Shown: in pieces, positions 8,521 through 16,768 of the stretch
How the letters are laid out: every line of letters begins with the position of its first letter
Position numbering within the stretch: position 1 is the stretch's first letter
NCBI GenBank assembly: GCA_004557905.1
Contig: SFFH01000001.1
Span: forward strand, 138,310-202,309
DNA: 64,000 nt
DNA from: Clostridiales bacterium
Lineage (GTDB): Bacteria; Bacillota; Clostridia; Christensenellales; Aristaeellaceae
Direction: 5' to 3'
Notes under the pieces: model-generated
What the model was told of the DNA's origin: nothing
Databases searched by the model: none
The model's input: only the letters and a program-made list of their open reading frames with translations
Program-made: the position numbers and the translations under genes

Positions 8521-9555
8521 ATGTTCAGGCAGGAAGAAGTGTTCGTCGGTGGCTGGCAGGAAAAGACGATCGAGGCCATGCAGCGCCGCAGATTCGAGCA
8601 GATGGTGACACAGCTCCCGCCGCTGGGCGCGGGCAGGCTGGCAGAGCTCTCGCCGACGGCGTTTGAGCGCAAGCTCGAGCAGTGCTGGCAGGATATCGAG
8701 CGCAAGCCCATGCGCGCCCAGCAGCTGGGCGAGGTCTGGAAGAGCGTGCTGGGCAGCATCGATGCGCAGGCGGACTGCCTCTCGCATGAGGAGCATGCGC
8801 TGGTGGAGCGGGCGCTGATTCTGGGCGGCTGCGCACAGATTGAGGACGCGCAGGAGCTGGAGGCGGCGCGCGCGCTGTCTCTGCGCCTCTGGGCGAGCGT
8901 GGGCATCGTCTCCGGCAGGCCGTATATCGAGCTGGAGACGCCGGTGCTCGAGCCGGTGGCCAAAGCGTTTGCCCGTGAGGAGCACGAAAGCATTCGCCAG
9001 CGGCTGGAAGCCTTCAGCGCCTACCTGACGGGTATGCTCTACCGTGTTGGCGCGATCGATGACCGCCAGCCGCAGCAGCTTCTCCTTCGCGAGGTGTTCG
9101 GCTGTCAGGCGGGCAGTGAGCTCCACATGCAGCTCGCGCGGCGGTACCTCTGGTCGAGCTATGACTGTGTGGATTACAGCGGGGGCGTGATGCTGGTGCA
9201 CGCTGCGCTTGCCGACCCTCGGCATCTGATGCCCAGCCTGCGGCGAAGACAGGGGATTCTGCTGCCGCCGCAGACGGAGCTGACCACGCAGATGGACATT
9301 CTGCCGGAGGAAATCCCGCTGCAGCAGGCTCTGGAGCGCGCTATCCGGGGTGCGCTGCGCGACGAATACAGGGCGGAAGAGGTAGCGCGGAACCTGCGTT
9401 TTCTGTGCAAGCAGGGCGCGCCGCTGGCCGCGATGGAAGAGGTGCTGCAAAGCACGCTGATCGTCTATGTGTCCCCGAGCATGCGCGGCGCGCTGTCGAG
9501 CATGTACTTTAGAACGCCCAAGTGGATTGAGTGCAGCGAGGCGGCCATGCAGTGA
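8521..9555 (+). CDS. Uncharacterised cytoplasmic protein
   Basis: A 344-residue protein I do not recognise. It has no signal peptide or membrane segment. It is strongly helical and rich in Ala, Glu, Leu and Arg, with alternating charged stretches (QRRRFEQMVTQLPPL, EEHALVERALILGG, FAREEHESIRQRLEAF) that suggest a helical-bundle or alpha-solenoid scaffold. No catalytic motif is visible. The start at 8521 is chosen because GGGAGG ends 9 nt upstream; the frame continues upstream through the hairpin after ilvE without a better site. It is followed within 23 bp by an RluA-type pseudouridine synthase, so the two are probably cotranscribed. Composition matches its neighbours, so there is no sign of recent transfer. 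Confidence 0.75.
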   Translation: MFRQEEVFVGGWQEKTIEAMQRRRFEQMVTQLPPLGAGRLAELSPTAFERKLEQCWQDIERKPMRAQQLGEVWKSVLGSIDAQADCLSHEEHALVERALILGGCAQIEDAQELEAARALSLRLWASVGIVSGRPYIELETPVLEPVAKAFAREEHESIRQRLEAFSAYLTGMLYRVGAIDDRQPQQLLLREVFGCQAGSELHMQLARRYLWSSYDCVDYSGGVMLVHAALADPRHLMPSLRRRQGILLPPQTELTTQMDILPEEIPLQQALERAIRGALRDEYRAEEVARNLRFLCKQGAPLAAMEEVLQSTLIVYVSPSMRGALSSMYFRTPKWIECSEAAMQ

Positions 9556-9578
9556 CCCAGGAGAAATGAGGAAAAGCC

Positions 9579-10469
9579 ATGCAGATGTTGGTGCCCAGGG
9601 AAAAGGACGGATTGATGCTCTCGCAGCTGCTCGTGCAGGCGGCGGCCGACGTGCCGCTCTGGGCGATCCGGGAGGCGATCAGAAAGCGGGATGTGCGCAT
9701 CGACGGCACGCGCATCAGCGGCGACGTGCGCGTGCATGCCGGACAGGAGATCCGCGTGTTCTGGCCCAAGGCGGTGGTCTCCGCCAGGCAGCAGGAGAAG
9801 CCGCTGCCCCTGCCCGAGATCGTCTTTGAGGACGCACGCGTGCTGCTCATCAACAAGCCGCAGGGCCTTCAGAGCCAGAATGAGGACAATCCGCAATCCG
9901 GTGACAGTGCGCTCACGCGCGTGCTTTCCTATCTCAAGGTCCGTAGCGAGCAAACCGACCAGGTGCATCTTTGCCACAGACTGGATGTACAGACCGGCGG
10001 TCTGCTCCTCTTTGCCAAGGATGACGAAGCGTTTGAATCGGCGATGCGGGCGTTCTCGGAGCGTACCTTCCGGAAATTCTACACCTGCCGCGTGAAGGGC
10101 TGCCCTGCGAAGCAGGAGGCGGTTCTGCACGCATGGCTGCGAAAGGATGCGCAGATTTCCCGCGTCTCGGTGACGGATTATCCCGCACGCGGCGCGCTGG
10201 AAATCATGACGGGCTATCGCGTGCTGCAGGCAGAGGAGAATGCGCTGCTGGAGGTGGAGCTGATGACCGGGCGCACACACCAGATCCGCGCGCATCTGGC
10301 GCACATCGGCCATCCGATCCTGGGCGACGACAAGTACGGCGACCGCATGCTCAACCGGCAGCTGGGCATCAGGCGCCAGCAGCTCTGGGCGACGCGCCTG
10401 GTCTTTCAGGCGGAGGGGGCGCTCAGCTATCTCAACGGCCGCAGCTTTTCGGTCGATTGTCCGTTTTAA
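9579..10469 (+). CDS. RluA-family 23S rRNA/tRNA pseudouridine synthase
   Basis: A 296-residue RNA modification enzyme that isomerises uridine to pseudouridine in structured RNA. An S4-like RNA-binding segment occupies about residues 1-70 (LSQLLVQAAADVPLWAIREA). The catalytic domain follows with the HRLDVQTGGLLLFAK motif, which holds the nucleophilic Asp; the family more often reads HRLDxxTSG. RTHQIRAHLAHIGHPILGDDKYG is the RluA/RluC/RluD C-terminal signature. The exact target uridine cannot be read from the sequence. The ATG follows GAGGAAAAG. It lies 23 bp downstream of the unknown protein gene and 20 bp upstream of the HAD gene. Confidence 0.92.
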   Translation: MQMLVPREKDGLMLSQLLVQAAADVPLWAIREAIRKRDVRIDGTRISGDVRVHAGQEIRVFWPKAVVSARQQEKPLPLPEIVFEDARVLLINKPQGLQSQNEDNPQSGDSALTRVLSYLKVRSEQTDQVHLCHRLDVQTGGLLLFAKDDEAFESAMRAFSERTFRKFYTCRVKGCPAKQEAVLHAWLRKDAQISRVSVTDYPARGALEIMTGYRVLQAEENALLEVELMTGRTHQIRAHLAHIGHPILGDDKYGDRMLNRQLGIRRQQLWATRLVFQAEGALSYLNGRSFSVDCPF

Positions 10470-10489
10470 GCACCGGGAGGAAGAAAACG

Positions 10490-11341
10490 ATGAAGAGAGT
10501 ACGCCTGATCGCGCTGGATATGGACGGCACACTGCTGGCGAGCGACCATCACACGCTGCCGCAGCGCAACATCGATGCGATTCGCGAGGCAAACCGGCGC
10601 GGCATCCGCGTGGCGATCAGCACGGGCCGCATGGTGGAGGATGCGAGCGACTTTGTGCGCCGCTACGATTTGCCCTGCATGATCATCGCGGCAAACGGCG
10701 CGCGCGCCTGCAGCGGGCCGATGCCGGGCGGCGAGATGCTGTACCGCTGCCAGTTCACGCCGGAGGATGCGCATGCGGCGCTCGATATCCTCATGCCGTC
10801 CGGCCTGGTCATCCACGGGTTTGAGGACGGCGTCGTCAATACGGTTGACAACGGCTCGGGCAGAAAATACCATCTCGTCCAGCGCGGGCTGATCGAGGAT
10901 CGCTACGGCGAGGCGGAGATCCGCCGGGCGGCGGACCGCGGCATCATGAAGCTCTTTGCCGTGGGCGACGGCTTTGCGGGCGACGTGTATGACCCGCGCG
11001 TGGCGCCCGTGCGCGAGCAGATCATGCGGGCGCTGCCGCATCTGCAGATCACCAGCTCGGCACCCGGCAACATCGAGATCACCCCGCCGCAGGCCGGCAA
11101 GGGCGCGGCGCTGGCCCACATCGCCCAAACGCTTGGCTTGACGCGCGAAAACGTGATGGCGGTGGGCGACGCGGGCAATGACCTGAGCATGCTTGAATAC
11201 GCGTTTCACAGCGTGGCGATGGGCAATGCGACGAAGGACGTGCTCGCCTGCTGCCGCTATGTGACCGCAAGCAACGACGAATGCGGTGTGGCGCAGATCA
11301 TTGAGCACGTGATCGCCAGTCAGGAGGATGCGAATGGGTGA
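10490..11341 (+). CDS. Cof-type HAD-IIB hydrolase
   Basis: A 283-residue haloacid dehalogenase-superfamily phosphatase of the Cof/YidA type, acting on phosphorylated sugars or cofactors such as flavin nucleotides or pyridoxal phosphate. Motif I is ALDMDGTLLASDH with the catalytic Asp pair, motif II is ISTGRM, and motif IV is VGDAGNDLSMLEYA, with a lysine-bearing segment (PPQAGKGAALAHI) before it. The C2B cap lies between motifs I and III. The ATG at 10490 has CGGGAGG 9 nt upstream; the open frame continues further 5' only as overlap with the pseudouridine synthase gene. The physiological substrate is not deducible. Confidence 0.92.
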   Translation: MKRVRLIALDMDGTLLASDHHTLPQRNIDAIREANRRGIRVAISTGRMVEDASDFVRRYDLPCMIIAANGARACSGPMPGGEMLYRCQFTPEDAHAALDILMPSGLVIHGFEDGVVNTVDNGSGRKYHLVQRGLIEDRYGEAEIRRAADRGIMKLFAVGDGFAGDVYDPRVAPVREQIMRALPHLQITSSAPGNIEITPPQAGKGAALAHIAQTLGLTRENVMAVGDAGNDLSMLEYAFHSVAMGNATKDVLACCRYVTASNDECGVAQIIEHVIASQEDANG

Positions 11342-12464
11342 GGAGAAGACGGTTGTCGCGCTGCGGCGCTGTATGACCTATGATGAGCCGACAGTGCAGG
11401 AGGCGGTGGACGATCTGTTTGCGCTGTGCGGCGGCATCGAGAACATCGTGAAGCCCGGCCAGCGCGTGCTGGTCAAGCTGAACCTGCTGATGAAGCGCAC
11501 GCCGGACCGGGCGACGACGACGCATCCCGCTGTGGCGCGAGCTATCGTCCGGGCCATCCAGAACGCCGGCGCAACGGCGATTCTGGCGGACAGCCCGGGC
11601 GGACCGTTCACGCGCGGCATGCTTGCGGGCGTCTATGAGGCCTGCGGGATCAGGGCAGTCGCGGAGGAGACCGGCTGCGTGCTCAACGACAATTTCTCCA
11701 CGACGACACGGTTCTTTGAGGAAGGCTATGCAGCCCGGCATCTGGATCTGCTGGGCGTGCTTGACCACGTCGACGCGGTCATCACCGTGGGCAAGCTCAA
11801 GACACACGGCCTGACGACGATGACCGGCTGCGTGAAGAACCTGTACGGCCTCGTCCCCGGCACGACGAAGGTGGAATACCATGCGCGCTATCAGGATGTG
11901 ACGCTGTTTTCCAACATGCTGCTGGACATCTGTGAATGTGTGAGGCCCTGCTTTGCGATTCTCGACGCGGTGGAGGGCATGGAGGGCGAGGGCCCGTCCG
12001 GCGGAAGACCGAGAACAATCGGCGCGCTGATCGGCAGCCGGAATGCACATGCGGCGGACGCGGTTGGCGCAGCGCTGATTGGTCTTGCGCTGGAGCAGGT
12101 GACGACGCTGGAAGCGGCTATGAAACGGAGACTTCTGCCCGAATATGAGATTGCCGGTGATGCCATCGGATCGATGATTCTCGCTGACTTTGACATTCCG
12201 ATGAAGCACAAGCGCGCCAGCTGGGTGCGCCTGGTCAACAAGCTCCCACAGGCGATGAGACCGCGGCCCGTGTTCACGCATAAGTTGTGCGACGGCTGCG
12301 GCACCTGTGTGCGAGCCTGCCCGGCTAAGGCGATTGCGATGGATGATCGGCACAAGCCGCAGGTCGATGTCAGGAGGTGCATCCGCTGCTACTGCTGTCA
12401 GGAGCTTTGCCCCAAAACAGATGTGGAGGTCAGGCGCAATCCGGTCTTTGCGTGGCTGAAATGA
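11334..12464 (+). CDS. DUF362 protein with C-terminal 2x[4Fe-4S] ferredoxin domain
   Basis: A 376-residue protein with a DUF362 domain over residues 1-290: LVKLNLLMKRTPDRATTTHP, ILADSPGGPFT, then AVITVGKLKTHGLTTMTGCVKNLYGLVPG. A bacterial ferredoxin module follows with two complete C-x2-C-x2-C-x3-C-P sets (CDGCGTCVRACP and CIRCYCCQELCP). DUF362/ferredoxin proteins are common in anaerobes and presumably couple an iron-sulfur cluster to an unknown redox reaction. The start at 11334 is preferred over the ATG at 11328 because CAGGAGG ends at 11327, giving 6 nt spacing. It overlaps the end of the HAD gene by 8 bp, so the genes are translationally coupled. Confidence 0.88.
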   Translation: MGEEKTVVALRRCMTYDEPTVQEAVDDLFALCGGIENIVKPGQRVLVKLNLLMKRTPDRATTTHPAVARAIVRAIQNAGATAILADSPGGPFTRGMLAGVYEACGIRAVAEETGCVLNDNFSTTTRFFEEGYAARHLDLLGVLDHVDAVITVGKLKTHGLTTMTGCVKNLYGLVPGTTKVEYHARYQDVTLFSNMLLDICECVRPCFAILDAVEGMEGEGPSGGRPRTIGALIGSRNAHAADAVGAALIGLALEQVTTLEAAMKRRLLPEYEIAGDAIGSMILADFDIPMKHKRASWVRLVNKLPQAMRPRPVFTHKLCDGCGTCVRACPAKAIAMDDRHKPQVDVRRCIRCYCCQELCPKTDVEVRRNPVFAWLK

Positions 12465-12493
12465 TCAGGTTTATCCAGAGTTGCTTTCAGCCG

Positions 12494-12614
12494 CGCGAAG
12501 AAGGGGTCTGGGGACGGGTCCCCAGGCTAGGGGTTTGGGGGATGAAATCCCCCATCGTTCCCATATCGCGAAGCGATTAAGAAAAAGTAGTCAGGGAGCG
12601 AAGTGTTACCTGAC
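12494..12614. repeat. Structured intergenic repeat, copy 1
   Basis: GC-rich noncoding element after the DUF362 gene. Hairpin A is CTGGGGAC/GTCCCCAG (12508-12525). Hairpin B is TGGGGGAT/ATCCCCCA (12536-12554). A small ATCGC/GCGAT hairpin lies at about 12564-12576. A GTCAGG/CCTGAC pair spans 12590-12614. The framework around hairpins A and B (GCGAAGAAGGGGTC, then hairpin, then GGGGTT, then hairpin, then CGTTCCC) recurs with different stem sequences at 18067-18125. Confidence 0.6.
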
Positions 12615-12673
12615 GGTCGGGGAATACACAGCTCGGTTCTATTTGAGAGCAATATAACATATCTTGAAAAAGT

Positions 12674-12702
12674 AAAACGCCGGAAGCGCATTCCGGCGTT
12701 TT
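12674..12702. terminator. Bidirectional terminator between DUF362 gene and msrC
   Basis: Perfect 12-bp stem AAAACGCCGGAA (12674-12685) / TTCCGGCGTTTT (12691-12702) with a 5-nt loop. T tracts on both strands serve the two convergent genes. Confidence 0.85.
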
Positions 12703-12708
12703 TGCGTA

Positions 12709-13218
12709 TCAGAGCGTATAGCTTGTATGGGAAAAGTCACAGCAGGCTTCCAGATGGCGGATAAGCGCAGAAAGCTTCTCCTGGTCGGTTTCATCGAACC
12801 GACCAATGGTCGGACTGTCGATGTCCAGCACGCCGATCACGCGGTCCTCAAAATGGATCGGAATCACGATTTCGGCATTCGACGCGCCGTCGCAGGCGAT
12901 GTGCCCGGGAAAGGCATGCACATCGTGCACGCGCTGAATTTCATCCTTCTGCGCGGTCGTTCCGCATACGCCGCGGCCCAACGGAATCCGGATACATGCA
13001 GGCAGCCCGCAGAATGGACCGAGCAGCAGCGCGCCGCCATCCATCAGGTAAAAGCCGCACCAGTTGATCTCCGGCAGGCCCTGCCACAGCAGCGCGGCGG
13101 CGTTGGCCAGATTGGCGAGGGGATGCGCGACTCCGTCCGTCAGCGCGCGCAGCTGCGCAAGCAACAGGTCATAGCGCCCGGCTTTGTCCGCGGGATAGGC
13201 GATTGAAGCAAAAGACAT
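12709..13218 (-). CDS. msrC: Free methionine-(R)-sulfoxide reductase (GAF-domain fRMsr)
   Basis: A 169-residue single GAF-domain enzyme that reduces free L-methionine-(R)-sulfoxide with thioredoxin. The three family cysteines are present at C75, C85 and C109 in CGLPACIRIPLGRGVCG and HAFPGHIACDGASN. Their spacing of 10 and 24 residues matches the E. coli YebR cysteines (84, 94, 118). NWCGFYLM and IGVLDIDSPTIGRFD are further fRMsr hallmarks. The start at 13218 is chosen for the family-like N-terminus and an AGAAGGGA site upstream; the frame extends 11 codons further into the dut terminator. It is read in the same direction as dut but separated from it by a terminator. Confidence 0.93.
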   Translation of the reverse strand: MSFASIAYPADKAGRYDLLLAQLRALTDGVAHPLANLANAAALLWQGLPEINWCGFYLMDGGALLLGPFCGLPACIRIPLGRGVCGTTAQKDEIQRVHDVHAFPGHIACDGASNAEIVIPIHFEDRVIGVLDIDSPTIGRFDETDQEKLSALIRHLEACCDFSHTSYTL

Positions 13219-13235
13219 GAGAAAATGATCCCTTC

Positions 13236-13262
13236 TAAAAAGGCGGGCCATGTTGCCCGCCT
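13236..13262 (-). terminator. Terminator after dut
   Basis: Read on the minus strand: AGGCGGGC/GCCCGCCT stem (13241-13262) followed by a TTTTT tract at 13236-13240. Confidence 0.75.
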
Positions 13263-13266
13263 GAAA

Positions 13267-13782
13267 TCACACCCTGGTCGTGGAGCCGAGGCCGCCGTTG
13301 CGCACGGTCTGCACGTCGTCGTCCACGGTAATGCCGTAGGGCAGAAACACGCCCTGTGCAAACGCGGTGCCGGCGGGCACGCGCAGTCCCTTGCCCTCGC
13401 GGTTGTCGTTGGTCATGCGCATGAAGATGTGGCCCTCGTTGTCGGAATGCGCGTAATCGCTGTCGATCACGCCAACGGTGTTGTCCAGCTGGAAGCGGAA
13501 CTTGAAGCCGAGGCCGCTGCGCGGATAGAGCGTCAGCACCCAGCCGTCCTCCATGATAGCGCGCACGCCGGTGGGAATCTTGATGCTGCCGCCGGCGGGC
13601 AGCTCAAAGCCGACCGGGGCAAAGAAGTCGTAGCCTGCGGAGCCGCTGGTCGCGCGGCGGGGCAGCTGAATGTGCTCATAGGCCAATACGGCCTGCTCGA
13701 TGGTCTGCTGCGGGAAGGTGGAGATCCAGTCATTCACGAAGCGCTGCGGCGAGACCTTTTCAAATTTTGCTATGCGAAGCAT
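13267..13782 (-). CDS. dut: dUTP diphosphatase
   Basis: A 171-residue trimeric-type dUTPase that hydrolyses dUTP to dUMP and pyrophosphate, protecting DNA from uracil and supplying thymidylate synthesis. Conserved motifs: SGSAGYDFFAP (motif 1, Asp), LYPRSGLGFKF (motif 2), NTVGVIDSDYAH (motif 3, with catalytic Asp), and a glycine-rich C-terminal arm GGLGSTTRV (motif 5, slightly divergent from the usual RGxGGFGSTG). ATG at 13782 has CGGAGG at 6-7 nt. The gene follows nrdG by 16 bp, so dNTP synthesis and clean-up are one transcription unit. Confidence 0.92.
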   Translation of the reverse strand: MLRIAKFEKVSPQRFVNDWISTFPQQTIEQAVLAYEHIQLPRRATSGSAGYDFFAPVGFELPAGGSIKIPTGVRAIMEDGWVLTLYPRSGLGFKFRFQLDNTVGVIDSDYAHSDNEGHIFMRMTNDNREGKGLRVPAGTAFAQGVFLPYGITVDDDVQTVRNGGLGSTTRV

Positions 13783-13798
13783 GCGTTTCCTCCGTTGA

Positions 13799-14287
13799 TT
13801 ACGCCCAAAGGACGATTTTGCCCTCGGCAAGCGTGCGTTTGACGTCGATGACGCGCTGGTTTTTGCTGCCCTTCCAGTGCAGCTGCGTGTCGCGCAGCGC
13901 CTGAATGTACGGACCGTCGACGATCACGTCGATCATGGGGATAAAGGGCAGGGACTTGACATCCTCAAACAGGCTGCCGGTGTAGAGCCAGATGGTCTTC
14001 TCGGGCAGCTTCTCGCGGATTTCCGCGATCAGCGCGCCGACGGTTTCGCGATTGGCGCAAAACAGCGGGTCGCCGCCGGAAAAGGTGATGCCGGTCATGT
14101 AGTCACGCGAGAGCGCCTCAAACAGCTCGTCGTGGGCGGCCTTGTCAAAGGGAATGCCGCCGTTTTCCGCCCAGGTCTGCGGGTTCTGGCAGCCGGGGCA
14201 GCGGTGGTCGCAGCCCGCGACCCAGAGCACTGTGCGCAGACCGTCGCCGTTGAGCATGTCGTCGACGGTGATGTTGTGATAGTTCAT
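13799..14287 (-). CDS. nrdG: Anaerobic ribonucleoside-triphosphate reductase activating protein
   Basis: A 162-residue radical-SAM activase. It uses S-adenosylmethionine and a [4Fe-4S] cluster to install the glycyl radical on NrdD. The cluster motif is C-x3-C-x2-C in AGCDHRCPGCQNPQTW, and TFSGGDPLF is the SAM-binding GGE-like motif. Short length and the lack of a SPASM domain fit NrdG. It starts 2 nt after the nrdD stop on the minus strand, the usual nrdDG arrangement. Confidence 0.95.
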   Translation of the reverse strand: MNYHNITVDDMLNGDGLRTVLWVAGCDHRCPGCQNPQTWAENGGIPFDKAAHDELFEALSRDYMTGITFSGGDPLFCANRETVGALIAEIREKLPEKTIWLYTGSLFEDVKSLPFIPMIDVIVDGPYIQALRDTQLHWKGSKNQRVIDVKRTLAEGKIVLWA

Positions 14288-14289
14288 GG

Positions 14290-16407
14290 TTACATACTCT
14301 TTCTTTCGGCGATCTCGGCCATCTTCGCGTCGTTCAGGCGGCTCTCGCCGTGCACGCGGGAATAGGAGAGATAGCCGTTCATCCGGTCAATCTTCGTCAG
14401 GTTTTTGCTGCCGCACTTGGGGCAGACGTCCATCTCCAGCTCCTGATGGCCGCAGTCGTCGCAGTACGCCAGCGAGAGATTCACGCCCTCGTAGAAGCCC
14501 ATCTTCATCGCGCGGCGAACCAGCGTGCGGATGGCCTCCTTGTTGTAGCCGATCGGATAGCGGACATACTGGATCTTGCCGCCGTTGGACAGATCCCAGA
14601 AGCGCTTTTCGCTGTTCTGCTTTTCAATGGGCGTGATGTCCTCGGTCACATGACAGTGGAACGAGTTGGAGACATACGGGCGGTCGGAGACGTTCTCCAC
14701 AATGCCGTAGAGCTTGCGGAACTGCTCGATCTGCAATCCGCACAGGCTCTCCGCCGGGGTGCCGTAGATGGCGTAGAGGTTGCCGTCTTCCTTCTTGAAC
14801 TGATTGATCTTGTCGTTGATGTGCTGCATGACCTCCAGGGCGAATTGTCCGTCCTCATAGATGCTCTTGCCGTTGTAGAGCTCCTGCAGCTCGTTGAGCG
14901 CGGTGTAGCCAAAGGATGCGGTCGCCGTCTTGAGCAGCGGCTTGATCTTGTCATACAGGCCCAGATGACCGCCGTAGAAGCCGCCCTCGCAGTAGGCCAG
15001 CGGGTTGGTGCTCGCGCGCATCTCGCCCAGGTAGGCGTAGGTGCGGATGTGCAGCTTGCGGATCAGCTCAAGGTAGTAGTCAAGCACCTCGTAGAAATCG
15101 CGGCTCTCGCGGCGCGCCTTGGCCAGAATCAGCGGCAGGTGCAGCGAGACGGCGCCGATGTTGAACCGGCCCACGAACACCGGCTTGTCATCCTCGTCCG
15201 CCGGCTCCATGCCGCCGCGCTCAAACCACGGGGAGAGGAACGCGCGGCAGCCCATCGGGCTGATGACCTGGCCGTACTTCTTGTAGATGGAGGCGACATA
15301 GCCCTCGCCGGTGAGGCTCAGCCAGTCGGGATACATCGTCTTGGAGGAGCATTCGATGCCGGCCTCAAACACGTCCTCGAGCGGCTTGCCCGGGCCGTGC
15401 AGGTTTTCGTCGTAGAGGAAGACGAGCTTGGGGAAGAGAACGGGCTTTTTATTGCCCTTCTTGCCCTGGCCGCCGGCGTGCACCTTGAGAAACAGCTTGC
15501 TGGCCAGCTTCGCCATGCGCGTCTGGCCCAGGCCCAGCGTCATGGTGATGAACGGATAGTCGCCGCGGCTGGAGGCCACCGTGTTGAACTTGTATTCCCA
15601 GCCCTGGAAGCCCTGCTCAAAGTCGTTGACGACGTCCTTCATGGCTTCCTCGTGCGCGCGCTCATCGGAGAGACCCAGCGAGCGGTAGCGGTCCAGGAAC
15701 ATGACGTAGCTGCGCTCGGCATACGGGTCGAGCAGCTGGTCCACGCACGAGACGGTGAAGCCGCCGTACTGCTGGCTGGCCGCGGAAAGCACGATGTCGC
15801 CGATGACGTCGAAGGCGACGTTCAGCGTCTTGGGCTCATTGTACCAGAGGTTGCCCATCTCAAAGCCGCCCTTGAGCACGGCGCCGACGTCGAAGAGACA
15901 GCAGTTCATCGTGTCGCGGCGGGCGGACATGTCGTGGATGTAGATATAGCCGTCGCGCTGGGCCTGAAGCTCCTCAACGTTCAGGAAGAACTTCTGGTAG
16001 AGCTGCTTGTTGAGCTGGTTGAAGATCAGGCTGCGGCGCGTGGAGACCAGCGCGCTGTCCGCGTTGGAGTTCTCCTTGTCGCCGATGTACATGATCGACT
16101 GGGATTTCTTGTAGACTGCGTCGAGCATCTGCACGAAATCCGTCTTGTAGTTGCGGTAGTCGCGGTAGGACTTGGCCACCTGCGGGTTGATCGCGTCCAG
16201 CGCGCCTTCAACGATGTGGTGCATCTGGGCGATCCGAACGCCCTCGTCCCCGATTTCCTGGCACTTCTCGGTGACAAAGTGGCAGATGAATTCCAGCTCG
16301 TCCGGCGTGAAGGTATACAGCACGCGCTCGGCGCTCTTGTTGACCGCGGCGACAACCTTATTGACATTAAACGGTTCCCTGGTTCCGTCCTTTTTGATGA
16401 TGTACAT
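14290..16407 (-). CDS. nrdD: Anaerobic (class III) ribonucleoside-triphosphate reductase
   Basis: A 705-residue glycyl-radical enzyme that reduces ribonucleoside triphosphates to deoxyribonucleotides without oxygen. An ATP-cone allosteric domain spans about residues 1-95 (MYIIKKDGTREPFNVNKVVAA). The catalytic barrel follows with HDMSARRDTMNCCLFDVG. A C-terminal zinc site CDDCGHQELEMDVCPKCGS is followed by the glycyl-radical segment MNGYLSYSRVHGE. This oxygen-sensitive system implies an anaerobe. A GAGGGGG site precedes the ATG. Two NrdR boxes lie 45-92 bp upstream of the start codon. Confidence 0.96.
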   Translation of the reverse strand: MYIIKKDGTREPFNVNKVVAAVNKSAERVLYTFTPDELEFICHFVTEKCQEIGDEGVRIAQMHHIVEGALDAINPQVAKSYRDYRNYKTDFVQMLDAVYKKSQSIMYIGDKENSNADSALVSTRRSLIFNQLNKQLYQKFFLNVEELQAQRDGYIYIHDMSARRDTMNCCLFDVGAVLKGGFEMGNLWYNEPKTLNVAFDVIGDIVLSAASQQYGGFTVSCVDQLLDPYAERSYVMFLDRYRSLGLSDERAHEEAMKDVVNDFEQGFQGWEYKFNTVASSRGDYPFITMTLGLGQTRMAKLASKLFLKVHAGGQGKKGNKKPVLFPKLVFLYDENLHGPGKPLEDVFEAGIECSSKTMYPDWLSLTGEGYVASIYKKYGQVISPMGCRAFLSPWFERGGMEPADEDDKPVFVGRFNIGAVSLHLPLILAKARRESRDFYEVLDYYLELIRKLHIRTYAYLGEMRASTNPLAYCEGGFYGGHLGLYDKIKPLLKTATASFGYTALNELQELYNGKSIYEDGQFALEVMQHINDKINQFKKEDGNLYAIYGTPAESLCGLQIEQFRKLYGIVENVSDRPYVSNSFHCHVTEDITPIEKQNSEKRFWDLSNGGKIQYVRYPIGYNKEAIRTLVRRAMKMGFYEGVNLSLAYCDDCGHQELEMDVCPKCGSKNLTKIDRMNGYLSYSRVHGESRLNDAKMAEIAERKSM

Positions 16408-16451
16408 CGGCGTCCCCCTCTTCTGCTTTTTGTGGAAGAATCATGGATAAA

Positions 16452-16499
16452 CCACTATATCTAGCGTGCCCGAAAAAATATCGGCACAATATTTAGTGC
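16452..16499 (-). promoter_or_regulatory. Tandem NrdR boxes upstream of nrdD
   Basis: Two palindromic 16-mers, CCACTATATCTAGCGT (16452-16467) and GCACAATATTTAGTGC (16484-16499), match the NrdR consensus (acaCwAtATaTwGtgt). Their centres are 32 bp apart, about three helical turns, as in established NrdR sites. The first box includes a TATAGT that could be the -10 element of the nrdD promoter, so NrdR would repress by occlusion. No nrdR gene lies in the window. Confidence 0.85.
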
Positions 16500-16541
16500 G
16501 TCATGGAGGATATCTTATCACGAAAGACCGGGTGCGTCAAG

Positions 16542-16655
16542 GCTGACGGCCAAATATGAAGAAAGCTTCATAAATCCGTCGGCCCTGCCTGGGCAGACCG
16601 TCCGGCGGCCTGTATGGCCCCTTCGGCCGTCCCAACTGCCAAAGTCAGACCTTCG
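16542..16655. other. Noncoding, highly structured stretch between nrdD and the phosphoribosyltransferase gene
   Basis: An 8-bp outer stem (GCTGACGG 16542-16549 with CCGTCGGC 16576-16583, one wobble) encloses a perfect 7-bp hairpin TATGAAG/CTTCATA (16555-16572). GC-rich complementary blocks follow up to about 16655 (for example GCAGA-CCG, GGCCTGTATGGCC, GACCTTCGGTC). No convincing reading frame is present. It could be a degenerate repeat, an RNA element read from either strand, or a terminator relic. Confidence 0.35.
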
Positions 16656-16684
16656 GTCGGTTTGCTTGGATTTGCTTCTTTTCA

Positions 16685-16713
16685 TTGACAAGGCTGGCAA
16701 TCGGTGCCATAAT
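16685..16713 (+). promoter_or_regulatory. Sigma-A promoter for the phosphoribosyltransferase gene
   Basis: TTGACA (16685-16690), 17-bp spacer, CATAAT (16708-16713). The start codon is 56 bp downstream. Confidence 0.7.
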
Positions 16714-16768
16714 GAAGAAAAAATGAGGCGGGCTGACCCTGCGCCGCCGACGAAAGAAGGAAATCATC

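Noticed and set aside
10133..10489. N-terminal extension of the HAD phosphatase
   Set aside because: It overlaps the pseudouridine synthase gene out of frame; the HAD family N-terminus and GGGAGG fit the ATG at 10490.
14350..16464. 704-codon plus-strand frame
   Set aside because: Antisense to nrdD, which has all expected NrdD motifs and the NrdR boxes at the correct end.
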